From Synergistales bacterium Syner_01 (GTDB taxonomy: Bacteria; Synergistota; Synergistia; Synergistales; Aminobacteriaceae), in assembly GCA_001604435.1 (NCBI GenBank), contig LVBO01000244.1:1-14294 (forward strand): DNA of 14,294 nucleotides, in the 5' to 3' direction. This document shows positions 7,312-14,294 of this stretch, in pieces. Position 1 is the first letter of the stretch. Each line of letters starts with the position of its first letter. Below the pieces are notes generated by a model, which saw only the letters and a program-made list of their open reading frames with translations, did no database searches and was not told where the DNA came from. A program made the position numbers and the translations under genes.

Positions 7312-8685
7312 ATGGACGAGTTCGGTGTTCGGAACCTACGGCAGGCTGTTGCTTCCGTCGGACGGGACGATCTGATTCACCTCTGCCAGGAGCTCCTTCG
7401 CAGGCCCGGCGTGTCCGGCCGGGAGGGCGACGTCGCCCGTTTCGTCGCCGAGAGCATGCGCTCTCTTGGGTACGACTCCGTCGTGATCGATTCGTACGGC
7501 AACGTCGTGGGAGAGATCGTCTTCTCCGCGGAGGGGCCGCGTCTTCTTCTTACGGCGCAGATGGACCATGTGGATGCGGGAGACGTGGCGGAGTGGTCCA
7601 AGTACCCCTTCGGCGCGTTCATCGAAGAAAACCGCATTTACGGGAGAGCCGCCTCGGACCAGAAAGGCGCGCTCGCCGCGATGATGCTCGCGGGGTCGTT
7701 GCTCAAAAGGGACCGGAGCGACGTCTTGAACGGCAGACTTTTTGTCGCCGGAGCGGTGCACCAGGAGACGTTCGAACGGGTCGCTTCCAAAGCCATCGGC
7801 GATTTTTCCGATCCCGACTGCGTGATCGTCGGCGAGGCCTCCGGTTTATTTCTTGAACGGGGCCAGAGAGGGAGAGCGGAGATTCGCGTCGATGTTTTCG
7901 GCAGGATGGCCCACTCCTCGCACCCCGAGTACGGAGTGAACGCGGCGGACGTCATGGTCGAGTTTCTCTCCTTTCTCAAGAGCCGTTTCACCCCGCCGCG
8001 CGACGAATTCCTCGGCGAAGGAATTCTCGTCCTTACCAATCTTTTTTCCTCACCGTCGTATAACAGAGAGAGCCCGCAGCGCGAGGCGCGTCCCGACAGC
8101 AGCGCGATTCCCGAGCGCTGCACCGCGGTGTTCGACAGGCGTCTGCTGCTCGGCGAGACGTTGGAGGGCGTCGTCCGGCAGTTCGAGGAGATTGTGGACG
8201 AGGCGGGCCGCGTTCTTCCGGACCTCAGGGCGAAGGTGTCGTACCCTGTGATGGAGGACCGCTGCTATACGGGAGCTCCCATCAGGGGGAACCATTACGC
8301 TCCGGCATGGACGATTCCGTCCGATGCGCCGTTTCTGCGCGTGCTTTCGTCCTCGCTTCAGGAAGCCGGACTCTGTTCGGATGTGTCGGCGCGGCCGGGA
8401 TTCGGGACCAACGGATGCCATTACGCGGCCGAGCGGATGCTTCCGACAGCGGTGTACGGACCGTCGCGCCGCGAGCTGGTGCATATCGTGGATGAGTATA
8501 TAGAAATAGACGCGCTTGTCGACTCCTGCAGAGGGTACTACGCGATGGCCGAACGCCTTTTAGCGTCTTGGCTTTCCCGCGGAAAAGAAATTTCGGCGGG
8601 GAGCCGCGGCGTCCGCGGGCAGGGGAAAGAGCGCGTCTCCGCAAAGGAAGAAAAAAGGAGGAAGATACATGGCGCAGCCGGTTGA
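7312..8685 (+). CDS. M20-family metallohydrolase, YgeY-like
   Basis: This is a cytosolic binuclear-zinc amidohydrolase/peptidase related to E. coli YgeY, a protein of unproven substrate encoded beside diaminopropionate ammonia-lyase. The M20 landmarks are visible: MDHVDAGD with His86 and Asp88, GRAASDQKGA with Asp116, VHQETFE with Glu152, GEAS with Glu175, and a late His391 in ELVHIVDEYI. The stretch GQRGRAEIRVDVFG is also shared with YgeY and leads into the dimerisation domain. At position 151 there is Gln where M20 enzymes carry the general-base Glu before the metal-binding Glu, so activity may be altered. The protein has 457 residues against about 400 for YgeY, largely because of a charged, low-complexity C-terminal tail of about 35 residues. 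ATG at 7312 follows AAGGAGG with suitable spacing. It is first in the operon, and its end overlaps the next gene by 17 bases. The substrate is unknown; an N-acyl, carbamoyl or cyclic amino-acid derivative would fit. Confidence 0.88.
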   Translation: MDEFGVRNLRQAVASVGRDDLIHLCQELLRRPGVSGREGDVARFVAESMRSLGYDSVVIDSYGNVVGEIVFSAEGPRLLLTAQMDHVDAGDVAEWSKYPFGAFIEENRIYGRAASDQKGALAAMMLAGSLLKRDRSDVLNGRLFVAGAVHQETFERVASKAIGDFSDPDCVIVGEASGLFLERGQRGRAEIRVDVFGRMAHSSHPEYGVNAADVMVEFLSFLKSRFTPPRDEFLGEGILVLTNLFSSPSYNRESPQREARPDSSAIPERCTAVFDRRLLLGETLEGVVRQFEEIVDEAGRVLPDLRAKVSYPVMEDRCYTGAPIRGNHYAPAWTIPSDAPFLRVLSSSLQEAGLCSDVSARPGFGTNGCHYAAERMLPTAVYGPSRRELVHIVDEYIEIDALVDSCRGYYAMAERLLASWLSRGKEISAGSRGVRGQGKERVSAKEEKRRKIHGAAG

Positions 8686-9916
8686 ATTGAAATGTGTCTT
8701 GTGCGGAGCTTCGTACGCTCCGGGAGAGGTTGAGTACACCTGCCCTGCCTGCGGTCTCGACGGGACGCTCGACGTGCTGTACGACTACGGGGAGGCTGCC
8801 CGGACGATGACGAAAGAGTCGCTTTCCGGGCGCGAGCGTTCTCTGTGGCGGTACGAGGAGATCCTGCCGATAGTGGACAAGGGGAGCATCCCCCACCTTG
8901 CGGTGGGTTGGACGCCTTTGTACGAATGTCCTGCGGTGGCGGAGGAGTACGGTGTCCGGGAGTTCAGGGTGAAGGACGACGGGCGGAATCCGACGGGGTC
9001 GCTCAAGGACCGCGCAAGCGCGGTGGGCGTGGCCCGGGCGATCGACATCAACCAGAGAACGATCGCCTGCGCCTCCACGGGCAACGCGGCGAGTTCTCTT
9101 TCGGGGTTCGCGGCCGTGGGCGGTCTTCGCAGCTTCATCTTCGTCCCGGAGAAGGCGCCTGTCGCCAAGGTGACGCAGCTTCTGGTCTACGGCGCGACGG
9201 TCGTCCTGGTGAAGGGCGACTACGCGGACGTTTTCAACCTTGCGACGGCGGCGATTAAAAAGTACGGCTGGTACAACCGGAATTGCGCGATCAACCCGTA
9301 CCTCGTGGAGGGCAAGAAGACCTGCGCGCTCGAGATCGCGGAGCAGACGGGCTGGGATCTCCCGGACAGGGTGTTCATCTCGGTCGGCGACGGCTGCTGC
9401 ATCGGCGGATTGTACAAGGGCTTCAGCGATCTTCTCCGCATGGGGCTGATCTCCAGGATGCCGAAGATCGTCGGCGTCCAGGCGCAGGGAGCGAAGCCGA
9501 TCTACGAGGCGTTCAAGAACAAGGCGGAGCGCGTTGCGTTCGGCCCGGCCGATACCGTGGCGGACAGCATTTCCGTGGGCGCGCCCCGCAACTGGGCCAA
9601 GGCGCTTCGGGCCGTACGCTCTTCCGAGGGCGATATGGTTACGGTCTCCGACGAGGAGATTCTGTCCGCGATTCCCGAGCTTGCACGGAAGACGGGCGTC
9701 TTCGGGGAGCCGGCGGGGGCGGCGGCGTTCGCCGGGTTCAGGAAAATGGCGAAAGAAGGACTTCTCGGACGGGGCGAACGGGTTGCCGTCGTCGTGACCG
9801 GGAACGGTCTGAAGGATATAGAGAGCGCACGAAAATCGGTGGGGGCGCCGATGCTTGTCGAGCCTACCATCGAGGACTTTTCGGGACAACTTGAAAGGAG
9901 TGGGTTTCCATGTTAG
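8669..9916 (+). CDS. Threonine-synthase-like PLP enzyme with N-terminal zinc ribbon
   Basis: This is a fold-type-II PLP enzyme. Canonical threonine synthase converts O-phosphohomoserine to threonine. Residues 9-28 form a zinc ribbon (CVLC and CPAC, with Cys9, 12, 25 and 28), found in one clade of threonine synthases. The cofactor lysine is Lys113 in NPTGSLKDRAS, followed by STGNAASSLSG for substrate/phosphate binding, and VTGNGLKD near the C-terminus is also family-typical. The length is 415 residues. ATG at 8669 has AAAGGAGG seven bases upstream, and the gene overlaps its neighbours by 17 and 7 bases. Biosynthetic homoserine genes are not next to it. In E. coli the YgeY partner is the fold-type-II enzyme YgeX, so this protein may instead be a lyase or deaminase for the product of the M20 enzyme. 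I therefore give no thrC symbol; biosynthetic threonine synthase remains possible. Confidence 0.85.
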   Translation: MAQPVELKCVLCGASYAPGEVEYTCPACGLDGTLDVLYDYGEAARTMTKESLSGRERSLWRYEEILPIVDKGSIPHLAVGWTPLYECPAVAEEYGVREFRVKDDGRNPTGSLKDRASAVGVARAIDINQRTIACASTGNAASSLSGFAAVGGLRSFIFVPEKAPVAKVTQLLVYGATVVLVKGDYADVFNLATAAIKKYGWYNRNCAINPYLVEGKKTCALEIAEQTGWDLPDRVFISVGDGCCIGGLYKGFSDLLRMGLISRMPKIVGVQAQGAKPIYEAFKNKAERVAFGPADTVADSISVGAPRNWAKALRAVRSSEGDMVTVSDEEILSAIPELARKTGVFGEPAGAAAFAGFRKMAKEGLLGRGERVAVVVTGNGLKDIESARKSVGAPMLVEPTIEDFSGQLERSGFPC

Positions 9917-11169
9917 AGAAGGGGCAGGAGTTTCTTCGGGACGCCGATCCTGAGATTTTCGAGGCTATCGGCGAGGAGCTGGCCCGCCAGCGGAACGGTA
10001 TCGAACTGATCGCGTCGGAGAACTTCGTCTCCCGCGCGGTGCTTGCCGCAATGGGTTCGGTCATGACGAACAAGTACGCCGAAGGCTATCCGCACGCCAG
10101 ATACTACGGCGGCTGTCACGTCGTGGACAGGGCGGAGGATCTGGCGCGCGACCGGGCAAAAGAGATCTTCGGGTGCGACCACGTCAATGTGCAGCCGCAC
10201 TCCGGATCGCAGGCGAATATGGCGGTCTACTTCTCCGTGCTGCAGCCCGGGGACACCATTCTCGCCATGAACCTCGCGCACGGCGGACATCTGACCCACG
10301 GATCCCCCGTAAACTTCTCCGGCAAGCTGTACAACATCGTTCCCTACGGCGTCGACAAGACGACCGAGCAGATAGACTTCGCCGAGGTGGAGCGTCTCGC
10401 CGTCGAACACAAGCCGAAGATGATCGTCTGCGGCGGCTCCGCATACCCCCGCGAGATCGACGCCGAGAAGTTCCGCGCCATCGCGGACAAGGTCGGCGCG
10501 CTGCTCTTCTTCGACATCGCCCACATCGCCGGACTGATCGCCGCCGGATGCCACAAGGACCCGGTCCCGTTCTGCCACTTCCTCACCTCGACGACGCACA
10601 AGACGCTTCGCGGCCCGCGCGGCGGCATGATCATGACCACGGCGGAGTACGCGAAGGCTATCGACAAGAACATCTTCCCCGGCATGCAGGGCGGTCCTCT
10701 GATGCATGTGATCGCCGCAAAGGCCGTTGCCTTCCGCGAGGCGCTTCAGCCGTCCTTCAAGGAGTACCAGAAGCAGGTTGTCGCAAACGCGAAGGCGCTC
10801 GCCGAGGAGTTGCTTTCGCTCGATTATCATCTTGTCTCCGGCGGAACGGACAACCACCTCATCCTGGTGAACCTGACCGCCAAGGGAGTCACCGGCAAAG
10901 CCGCCGAGGCCGCTCTTGACAAGGCGGGAATGACGGTGAACAAGAACGCGGTCCCGTTCGACACGCAGAGCCCCTTCGTGACCAGCGGCATCCGGATCGG
11001 TACTCCCGCGGCCACGACACGCGGTTTCGGAGCCGACGACATGAGACGGATCGCCCGCTGGATCGACCGCGCCGTGCGGAACGTCGAGAATGAAGCCGAA
11101 CTCGCCGCCATTAAAGCCGAAGTACTCGAGAGCTGCAACAAACACCCTCTGTACCCGGGGTTGGAGTAG
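9910..11169 (+). CDS. glyA: Serine hydroxymethyltransferase (or specialised paralogue)
   Basis: SHMT is a cytosolic PLP enzyme that interconverts serine and glycine with tetrahydrofolate, and many members also cleave threonine and other beta-hydroxy amino acids. The protein aligns with E. coli GlyA over its whole length of 419 residues: IELIASENF, TNKYAEGYP with Tyr56 and Glu58 (the E. coli Tyr55/Glu57 equivalents), VQPHSGSQAN, LAHGGHLTHGSPVNFSGK, FDIAHIAGL, and STTHKTLRGPRGG with the Schiff-base Lys231. Where E. coli has YYGGCEYVD this protein has YYGGCHVVD, a change near the active-site entrance. ATG at 9910 lies inside the last codons of the preceding gene (7-base overlap), with AAAGGAG nine bases upstream. 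Location inside a LysR-controlled cassette suggests a catabolic role (glycine/serine/threonine or a beta-hydroxy amino acid) rather than, or besides, the one-carbon housekeeping role. Confidence 0.95.
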   Translation: MLEKGQEFLRDADPEIFEAIGEELARQRNGIELIASENFVSRAVLAAMGSVMTNKYAEGYPHARYYGGCHVVDRAEDLARDRAKEIFGCDHVNVQPHSGSQANMAVYFSVLQPGDTILAMNLAHGGHLTHGSPVNFSGKLYNIVPYGVDKTTEQIDFAEVERLAVEHKPKMIVCGGSAYPREIDAEKFRAIADKVGALLFFDIAHIAGLIAAGCHKDPVPFCHFLTSTTHKTLRGPRGGMIMTTAEYAKAIDKNIFPGMQGGPLMHVIAAKAVAFREALQPSFKEYQKQVVANAKALAEELLSLDYHLVSGGTDNHLILVNLTAKGVTGKAAEAALDKAGMTVNKNAVPFDTQSPFVTSGIRIGTPAATTRGFGADDMRRIARWIDRAVRNVENEAELAAIKAEVLESCNKHPLYPGLE

Positions 11170-11179
11170 GAGGAGCGAT

Positions 11180-12655
11180 ATGTCGTATTCGATAGACCTG
11201 ACAATTCACGAAGAGGGTTTGAAAAACGCGGTTGAAGTGGCGAAAAAGCGCAACATCGTCATCCCGACTTTTAAACAGATGAAGGATCCGGAGAACCACA
11301 CGCCAATCGCCATCAAGGAAAAACTGAAGAATACCGGGCTTTGGGACGTCGACTCCGCGAACCTCTTCAGGATCACGTGGAAGAACGAACCGAAGAAGAC
11401 CGGAGGGCTCTTCGGAAAGGTGAACTATATAGAACTCCCGAAGGCGCTGACGGGTGTGGACGCCCGCATCATCGCCATCGTCGGCAAATGGTTCCCGACG
11501 GGGGCGCACAAGGTCGGCGCCAGCTTCGGCTGCCTCGCCCCGCGTCTTGTCACCGGGCAGTTCGATCCGCTTCACCAGAAGGCCGTGTGGCCCTCCACGG
11601 GAAACTATTGCCGCGGCGGCGCCTACAACGCGCAGCTCCTGGGGTGCGAGTCCATCGCCATCCTTCCCGAAGGGATGAGCCGGGAGCGCTTCGACTGGCT
11701 TGAAACGGTCGCGGGCGAGATCATCGCCACTCCGGGGACGGAGAGCAACGTCAAGGAGATCTACGATAAAGTCTGGGAGCTCCGCCGTACGCGGGACAAT
11801 ATCGTGGTCTTCAACCAGTTCGACGAGATGGGGAACCATCTGTGGCACTATCAGGTCACAGGAAGCGCAATGGAGGAAGTGCTCCGCGAAGTGCTCGGCG
11901 CCGACGGGCGCTACGCGGGCGTCGTGGTGACCTCCGGTTCGGCGGGAACGACCGCCTGCGGCGACTACCTTAAGAAAATCTTCCCGAACAGCAAGGTCGG
12001 CGTCGGCGAGGCGCTGCAGTGTCCCACGCTGCTGGAGAACGGATTCGGCGCCCACAGGATCGAAGGTATCGGCGACAAACACGTTCCCTGGGTGCACAAC
12101 GTCAAGAACACCGACCTGGTGATGGCCATCGACGACGACGACAGCATGGGCTTCATCCGCCTGTGCAACGAACCCGCAGGACATAAGTACCTGCGCTCGC
12201 TCGGCCTGAAGGACGACTTCATCGACCAGCTTCCGCTGATGGGCATCTCCGGCGCGGCGAACGTGCTGATGGCGGTCAAGATGGCGAAGTACTACGAACT
12301 GACGTCGAAGGACGTCATCCTGACCGTCTTTACCGACTCGATGGAGATGTACGGCTCGCGTCTGAAGGAGATGGAGGATGAGTTCGGCTCCTATTCCGAG
12401 ATGAACGCGGCTGCGGACCATGCGCGCCACGTGCTCGGCGTCCGTACGGACGGACTTCTTGAGCTGACCTATCAGGATCGGAAGCGCGTGCACAACCTGA
12501 AATACTACACCTGGGTGGAGCAGCAGGGGAAGACCTCCGAGGAGCTCAACGCCCAGTGGTACGACGCGGAGGAGTACTGGGGGGCTATTCACGCGATGGC
12601 GGACAGGATCGACGAAAAAATCGACGAATTCAACAAGATGACCGGATTGCTGTAA
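11180..12655 (+). CDS. Uncharacterised PLP-dependent enzyme, fold type II (cysteine-synthase/TrpB-like)
   Basis: The 491-residue protein has the core of the tryptophan-synthase-beta/cysteine-synthase superfamily. The cofactor lysine is Lys111 in TGAHKVGASFG, resembling the TrpB 'TGAHK' motif; WPSTGNYCRGGAYNAQ is the substrate-carboxylate loop; VTSGSAGTTACGDY is the glycine-rich phosphate cup. It is longer than cysteine synthase (about 310) and diaminopropionate ammonia-lyase (about 400). It carries about 80 extra residues before the lysine and a long acidic C-terminal region rich in Asp, Glu and aromatic residues (about 390-491). I do not recognise a characterised member, so the reaction (beta-elimination, beta-replacement or deamination) is unknown. 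ATG at 11180 follows a GGAGGAG ribosome site, ten bases after the glyA stop. Position directly behind the hydrolase, threonine-synthase-like enzyme and SHMT suggests it acts in the same amino-acid pathway. Confidence 0.8.
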   Translation: MSYSIDLTIHEEGLKNAVEVAKKRNIVIPTFKQMKDPENHTPIAIKEKLKNTGLWDVDSANLFRITWKNEPKKTGGLFGKVNYIELPKALTGVDARIIAIVGKWFPTGAHKVGASFGCLAPRLVTGQFDPLHQKAVWPSTGNYCRGGAYNAQLLGCESIAILPEGMSRERFDWLETVAGEIIATPGTESNVKEIYDKVWELRRTRDNIVVFNQFDEMGNHLWHYQVTGSAMEEVLREVLGADGRYAGVVVTSGSAGTTACGDYLKKIFPNSKVGVGEALQCPTLLENGFGAHRIEGIGDKHVPWVHNVKNTDLVMAIDDDDSMGFIRLCNEPAGHKYLRSLGLKDDFIDQLPLMGISGAANVLMAVKMAKYYELTSKDVILTVFTDSMEMYGSRLKEMEDEFGSYSEMNAAADHARHVLGVRTDGLLELTYQDRKRVHNLKYYTWVEQQGKTSEELNAQWYDAEEYWGAIHAMADRIDEKIDEFNKMTGLL

Positions 12656-12842
12656 GGACCACGTCCGCCCGAAGCTACTCTTTCGGGGAGGTGATGCCGC
12701 TTCACAGAGAAGGAGATTTCGGCGGCTGGAAACGGCTTTGATTACGGTCGCCGGATGCGCGGAGCCGTGAAGCTCGCGGCCGTACCTTTTGAGAGGTTTC
12801 CGTGTTATTTAGGGAGTCGTAGAGTGAAAAGGAGGAGACAAA
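12656..12842 (+). other. 187-base spacer before the TRAP genes
   Basis: This gap separates the PLP enzyme from the DctP gene. It contains a small hairpin (CCCGAA at 12668-12673 with TTCGGG at 12682-12687) and a second imperfect one near 12757-12780. Neither is followed by a T-run, so no intrinsic terminator is evident and readthrough into the transporter is plausible. A 15-codon frame at 12694-12741 has a purine-rich sequence too close to its ATG to be convincing. I see no well-spaced promoter. The DctP ribosome site AAGGAGG lies at the right end of the gap. Confidence 0.5.
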
Positions 12843-13880
12843 ATGAAGAGATCCGCATTGATGTTCCTGGTAGCGTGCCTTGTGCTGACGTCCGCGGCGG
12901 CGTTCGCGGCGACGAAGTCGATCAAACTTGCCCATCTGAACCCCCAACAGCCGTTCGAGGTGGCGACGGCGGCTATGACCGCGGTCTTCAAAAGCATGGT
13001 TGAAGCCGAGAGCAACGGCGCGATCAAAGTCGACATCTTCCCCGCAGGCCAGCTCGGAAACGAACGCGAGACGATGGAGCAGGTAAAGCTGGGCGTCGTC
13101 CAGACCTACATCGCTTCGGCGGGCGGCATGGCTGCGTTCTACCCCCTTTACAGCATCGTCGACATTCCCTTCGCCATTCCCAACTACGACATCGCATGGA
13201 AGGTCTACGACGGTCCCTTCGGTCAGCATCTCGCGAAGGAGATAGAGGAGAAGGCCGGTTTCAAAGTTCTCGGTTACGGCGAGGCGGGCGGATTCTTCCA
13301 GCTTTCGAACAACAAAAGGGCGATCAAGACTGTTGCCGATATGAAGGGCCTCAAGATGCGGACCATGACCCTTCCCTCCCATCAGAACCTGATGAAGGCC
13401 TACGGCGCGGCGGCCACTCCCGTTGCGTGGGCCGAGGTGTATACGGCGTTGCAGACCGGCGTTGTCGACGGACAGCACAACCCCATTCCCATCGTGCTTA
13501 CAGGAAAGCTCTTCGAGGTACAGAAGTATCTCACCATCACGAACCACCTCTACAGCAGCTACTGCTGGGTGATGAACAAGGACTTCTACGAGAAGCTGGA
13601 TGAAAAGGAGCGGGGTATCGTCGACGCCGCGGCTCGCACCGCGATCGTCGCGGGACGCGGCCTGAACCGGATCATCGAGTCCTCCGAGAAGGGGCTTCCT
13701 GCTCTTATCGAGGCCGGTATGGAGATCAACACCCCCACACCCGATGCTCTTCAGGAGTTCCGCGATGTCGGTCTTGCCTCCGCGATGGAGTTTATCAAGG
13801 AGACGTACAAGGATGAAGGCGTCGCGCTCGCACAGATGTACCTCGACGCTATCGAGCAGGCTATAAAGGAGGGGAAATAG
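12843..13880 (+). CDS. dctP: TRAP transporter substrate-binding protein, DctP family
   Basis: This is the periplasmic receptor of a DctPQM tripartite transporter; it binds an organic acid or amino-acid derivative and passes it to the QM permease. A Sec signal peptide occupies about residues 1-22 (MKRSALMFLV, hydrophobic core, AFA-A cleavage). The mature part starts IKLAHLNPQQPF and contains FPAGQLGNERETMEQVKLG, MKGLKMRTM with Arg173 (the conserved carboxylate-binding arginine of the family) and LQTGVVDGQHNPI. The length is 345 residues, normal for DctP. ATG at 12843 has AAGGAGG seven bases upstream. It is followed by a hairpin spanning the stop codon and then by dctQ. Because it lies downstream of the M20/PLP genes in the same direction, it probably supplies their substrate; the ligand cannot be read from sequence. 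The symbol denotes the family, not proven dicarboxylate transport. Confidence 0.93.
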   Translation: MKRSALMFLVACLVLTSAAAFAATKSIKLAHLNPQQPFEVATAAMTAVFKSMVEAESNGAIKVDIFPAGQLGNERETMEQVKLGVVQTYIASAGGMAAFYPLYSIVDIPFAIPNYDIAWKVYDGPFGQHLAKEIEEKAGFKVLGYGEAGGFFQLSNNKRAIKTVADMKGLKMRTMTLPSHQNLMKAYGAAATPVAWAEVYTALQTGVVDGQHNPIPIVLTGKLFEVQKYLTITNHLYSSYCWVMNKDFYEKLDEKERGIVDAAARTAIVAGRGLNRIIESSEKGLPALIEAGMEINTPTPDALQEFRDVGLASAMEFIKETYKDEGVALAQMYLDAIEQAIKEGK

Positions 13881-13899
13881 GGCGCAAGCCCTATTCCCC
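13871..13899 (+). promoter_or_regulatory. RNA hairpin spanning the dctP stop codon
   Basis: GGGGAAATAGGGC (13871-13883) pairs with GCCCTATTCCCC (13888-13899), with one bulged A, around a GCAA tetraloop of the stable GNRA type. The dctP TAG (13878-13880) lies within the left arm. No T-run follows, so it is better read as an mRNA 3'-end-stabilising or processing hairpin that favours dctP over dctQ expression than as a true terminator. Confidence 0.6.
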
Positions 13900-13913
13900 C
13901 TTCAGGGAGTTTT

Positions 13914-14294
13914 ATGGAGAGCAACAGCTCAAGAACAACAGAGGAAAAAGGTCTCTTTCTCATTGCCCGTAAAGTGGGCGACGGGCTGGAGCGCGCACTT
14001 GAGATCCCGGTCTTTCTCCTCTCCATAGTAATGACGGTCACGGTCCTCGCGGGAGTTTTCTTCCGGTACGTCGTCCGGTCTCCGCTGGGATGGTCCGAGG
14101 AGCTGTCGCGGTACGTGATGATCTGGATGGCGCTGCTCTCCGTGGCGCTCTGTATCTGGCGCCATGAGCACGTCGGCGTGACGATGTTCATCAAGAAGCT
14201 TCCGCGCCTGCTCGCGAAATGTATCATCTTCATTTCCAACGGGCTGATTCTCTACTTCCTCTACGTTCTGGCCAGGTACGGCTTCCGGATGGCC
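13914..14294 (+). CDS. dctQ: TRAP transporter small permease subunit, DctQ family, 3' end cut by window edge
   Basis: This is the small inner-membrane subunit (normally about 160-180 residues, four helices) that pairs with DctM to move the DctP-bound solute. The visible 127 codons begin with a polar, charged N-terminus. A helix (IPVFLLSIVMTVTVLAGVFF) leads into FRYVVRSPLGWSEELSRYVM, the hallmark DctQ loop, then a second helix (IWMALLSVALCIW), HEHVGVTMF and a third helix. ATG at 13914 follows AGGGAG with proper spacing, 33 bases after the dctP stop. The large subunit DctM is expected just beyond the right edge. Confidence 0.92.
   Translation, partial: MESNSSRTTEEKGLFLIARKVGDGLERALEIPVFLLSIVMTVTVLAGVFFRYVVRSPLGWSEELSRYVMIWMALLSVALCIWRHEHVGVTMFIKKLPRLLAKCIIFISNGLILYFLYVLARYGFRMA

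Noticed and set aside
8003..8030. Inverted repeat containing two GAATTC copies inside the M20 gene
   Set aside because: It is imperfect (one bulge), lies within conserved coding sequence (DEFLGEGILV) and has no T-run, so it is most likely a by-product of codons.
8282..9889. A 535-codon minus-strand open frame opposite the M20 and threonine-synthase-like genes
   Set aside because: It covers two well-supported plus-strand enzymes, has arginine-rich, domain-free translation, and no promoter or ribosome site of its own.
9913..11145. A 410-codon minus-strand open frame opposite glyA, and a similar one at 11111-12592
   Set aside because: Both are shadows of strongly conserved PLP enzymes and encode no recognisable protein.
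12694..12741. A 15-codon ORF in the spacer before dctP as a leader peptide
   Set aside because: The GGAGG sits only two bases from the ATG, there is no run of a regulatory amino acid, and no terminator/antiterminator pair follows.
1..14294. CRISPR array, tRNA/rRNA genes, insertion sequence or attachment sites
   Set aside because: No regularly spaced repeats, tRNA-like cloverleaf, transposase, integrase or flanking direct repeats were found on reading the window; coding density is high and ordinary.

Overview
The window looks like amino-acid-catabolism DNA from a GC-rich (about 60% by eye) anaerobic bacterium. The gene set is a TAXI-type TRAP transporter, a second DctP-type TRAP transporter, kynureninase, oligoendopeptidase F, a YgeY-like M20 hydrolase and several PLP enzymes in one operon. 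That set reminds me of amino-acid-fermenting Synergistota, but the assignment is recall-based inference; no rRNA or marker gene here settles it.

Layout. On the minus strand, reading right to left from a well-formed sigma-70 promoter at 4232-4260, are a TAXI substrate-binding protein (3189-4172), an intra-operon terminator/attenuator hairpin (3128-3163), a fused TRAP permease (1230-3104) and a terminator (1194-1223). Directly after the terminator lies the broken C-terminal end of a MarR-like regulator (1032-1196), which overlaps the start of a kynureninase gene running off the left edge (1-1035). On the plus strand, a monocistronic oligoendopeptidase F gene (4318-6177) is followed by a bidirectional terminator (6183-6211) shared with a convergent LysR-family regulator (6229-7137, minus).

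Right half. The LysR gene is divergent from a tightly packed plus-strand operon. It comprises an M20 metallohydrolase of the YgeY type (7312-8685), a zinc-ribbon threonine-synthase-like PLP enzyme (8669-9916), serine hydroxymethyltransferase (9910-11169) and a 491-residue fold-type-II PLP enzyme I cannot assign to a characterised reaction (11180-12655). After a 187-base spacer come a DctP-type TRAP binding protein (12843-13880), a stop-codon-overlapping hairpin, and the start of its DctQ subunit (13914 to the right edge). The first four genes overlap or are about 10 bases apart, so they are very probably cotranscribed.

How they may work together (inference). The DctPQ(M) transporter would import a carboxylate or amino-acid derivative, the M20 enzyme would hydrolyse an amide or ring bond, and three PLP enzymes would rearrange or cleave the released amino acid, under LysR control. 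This import-hydrolyse-PLP cassette, with its unassigned PLP enzyme and an M20 protein carrying Gln where the family's general-base Glu is expected, is the best candidate for an undescribed pathway in the window. The other notable item is the MarR remnant fused between a terminator and kynureninase.
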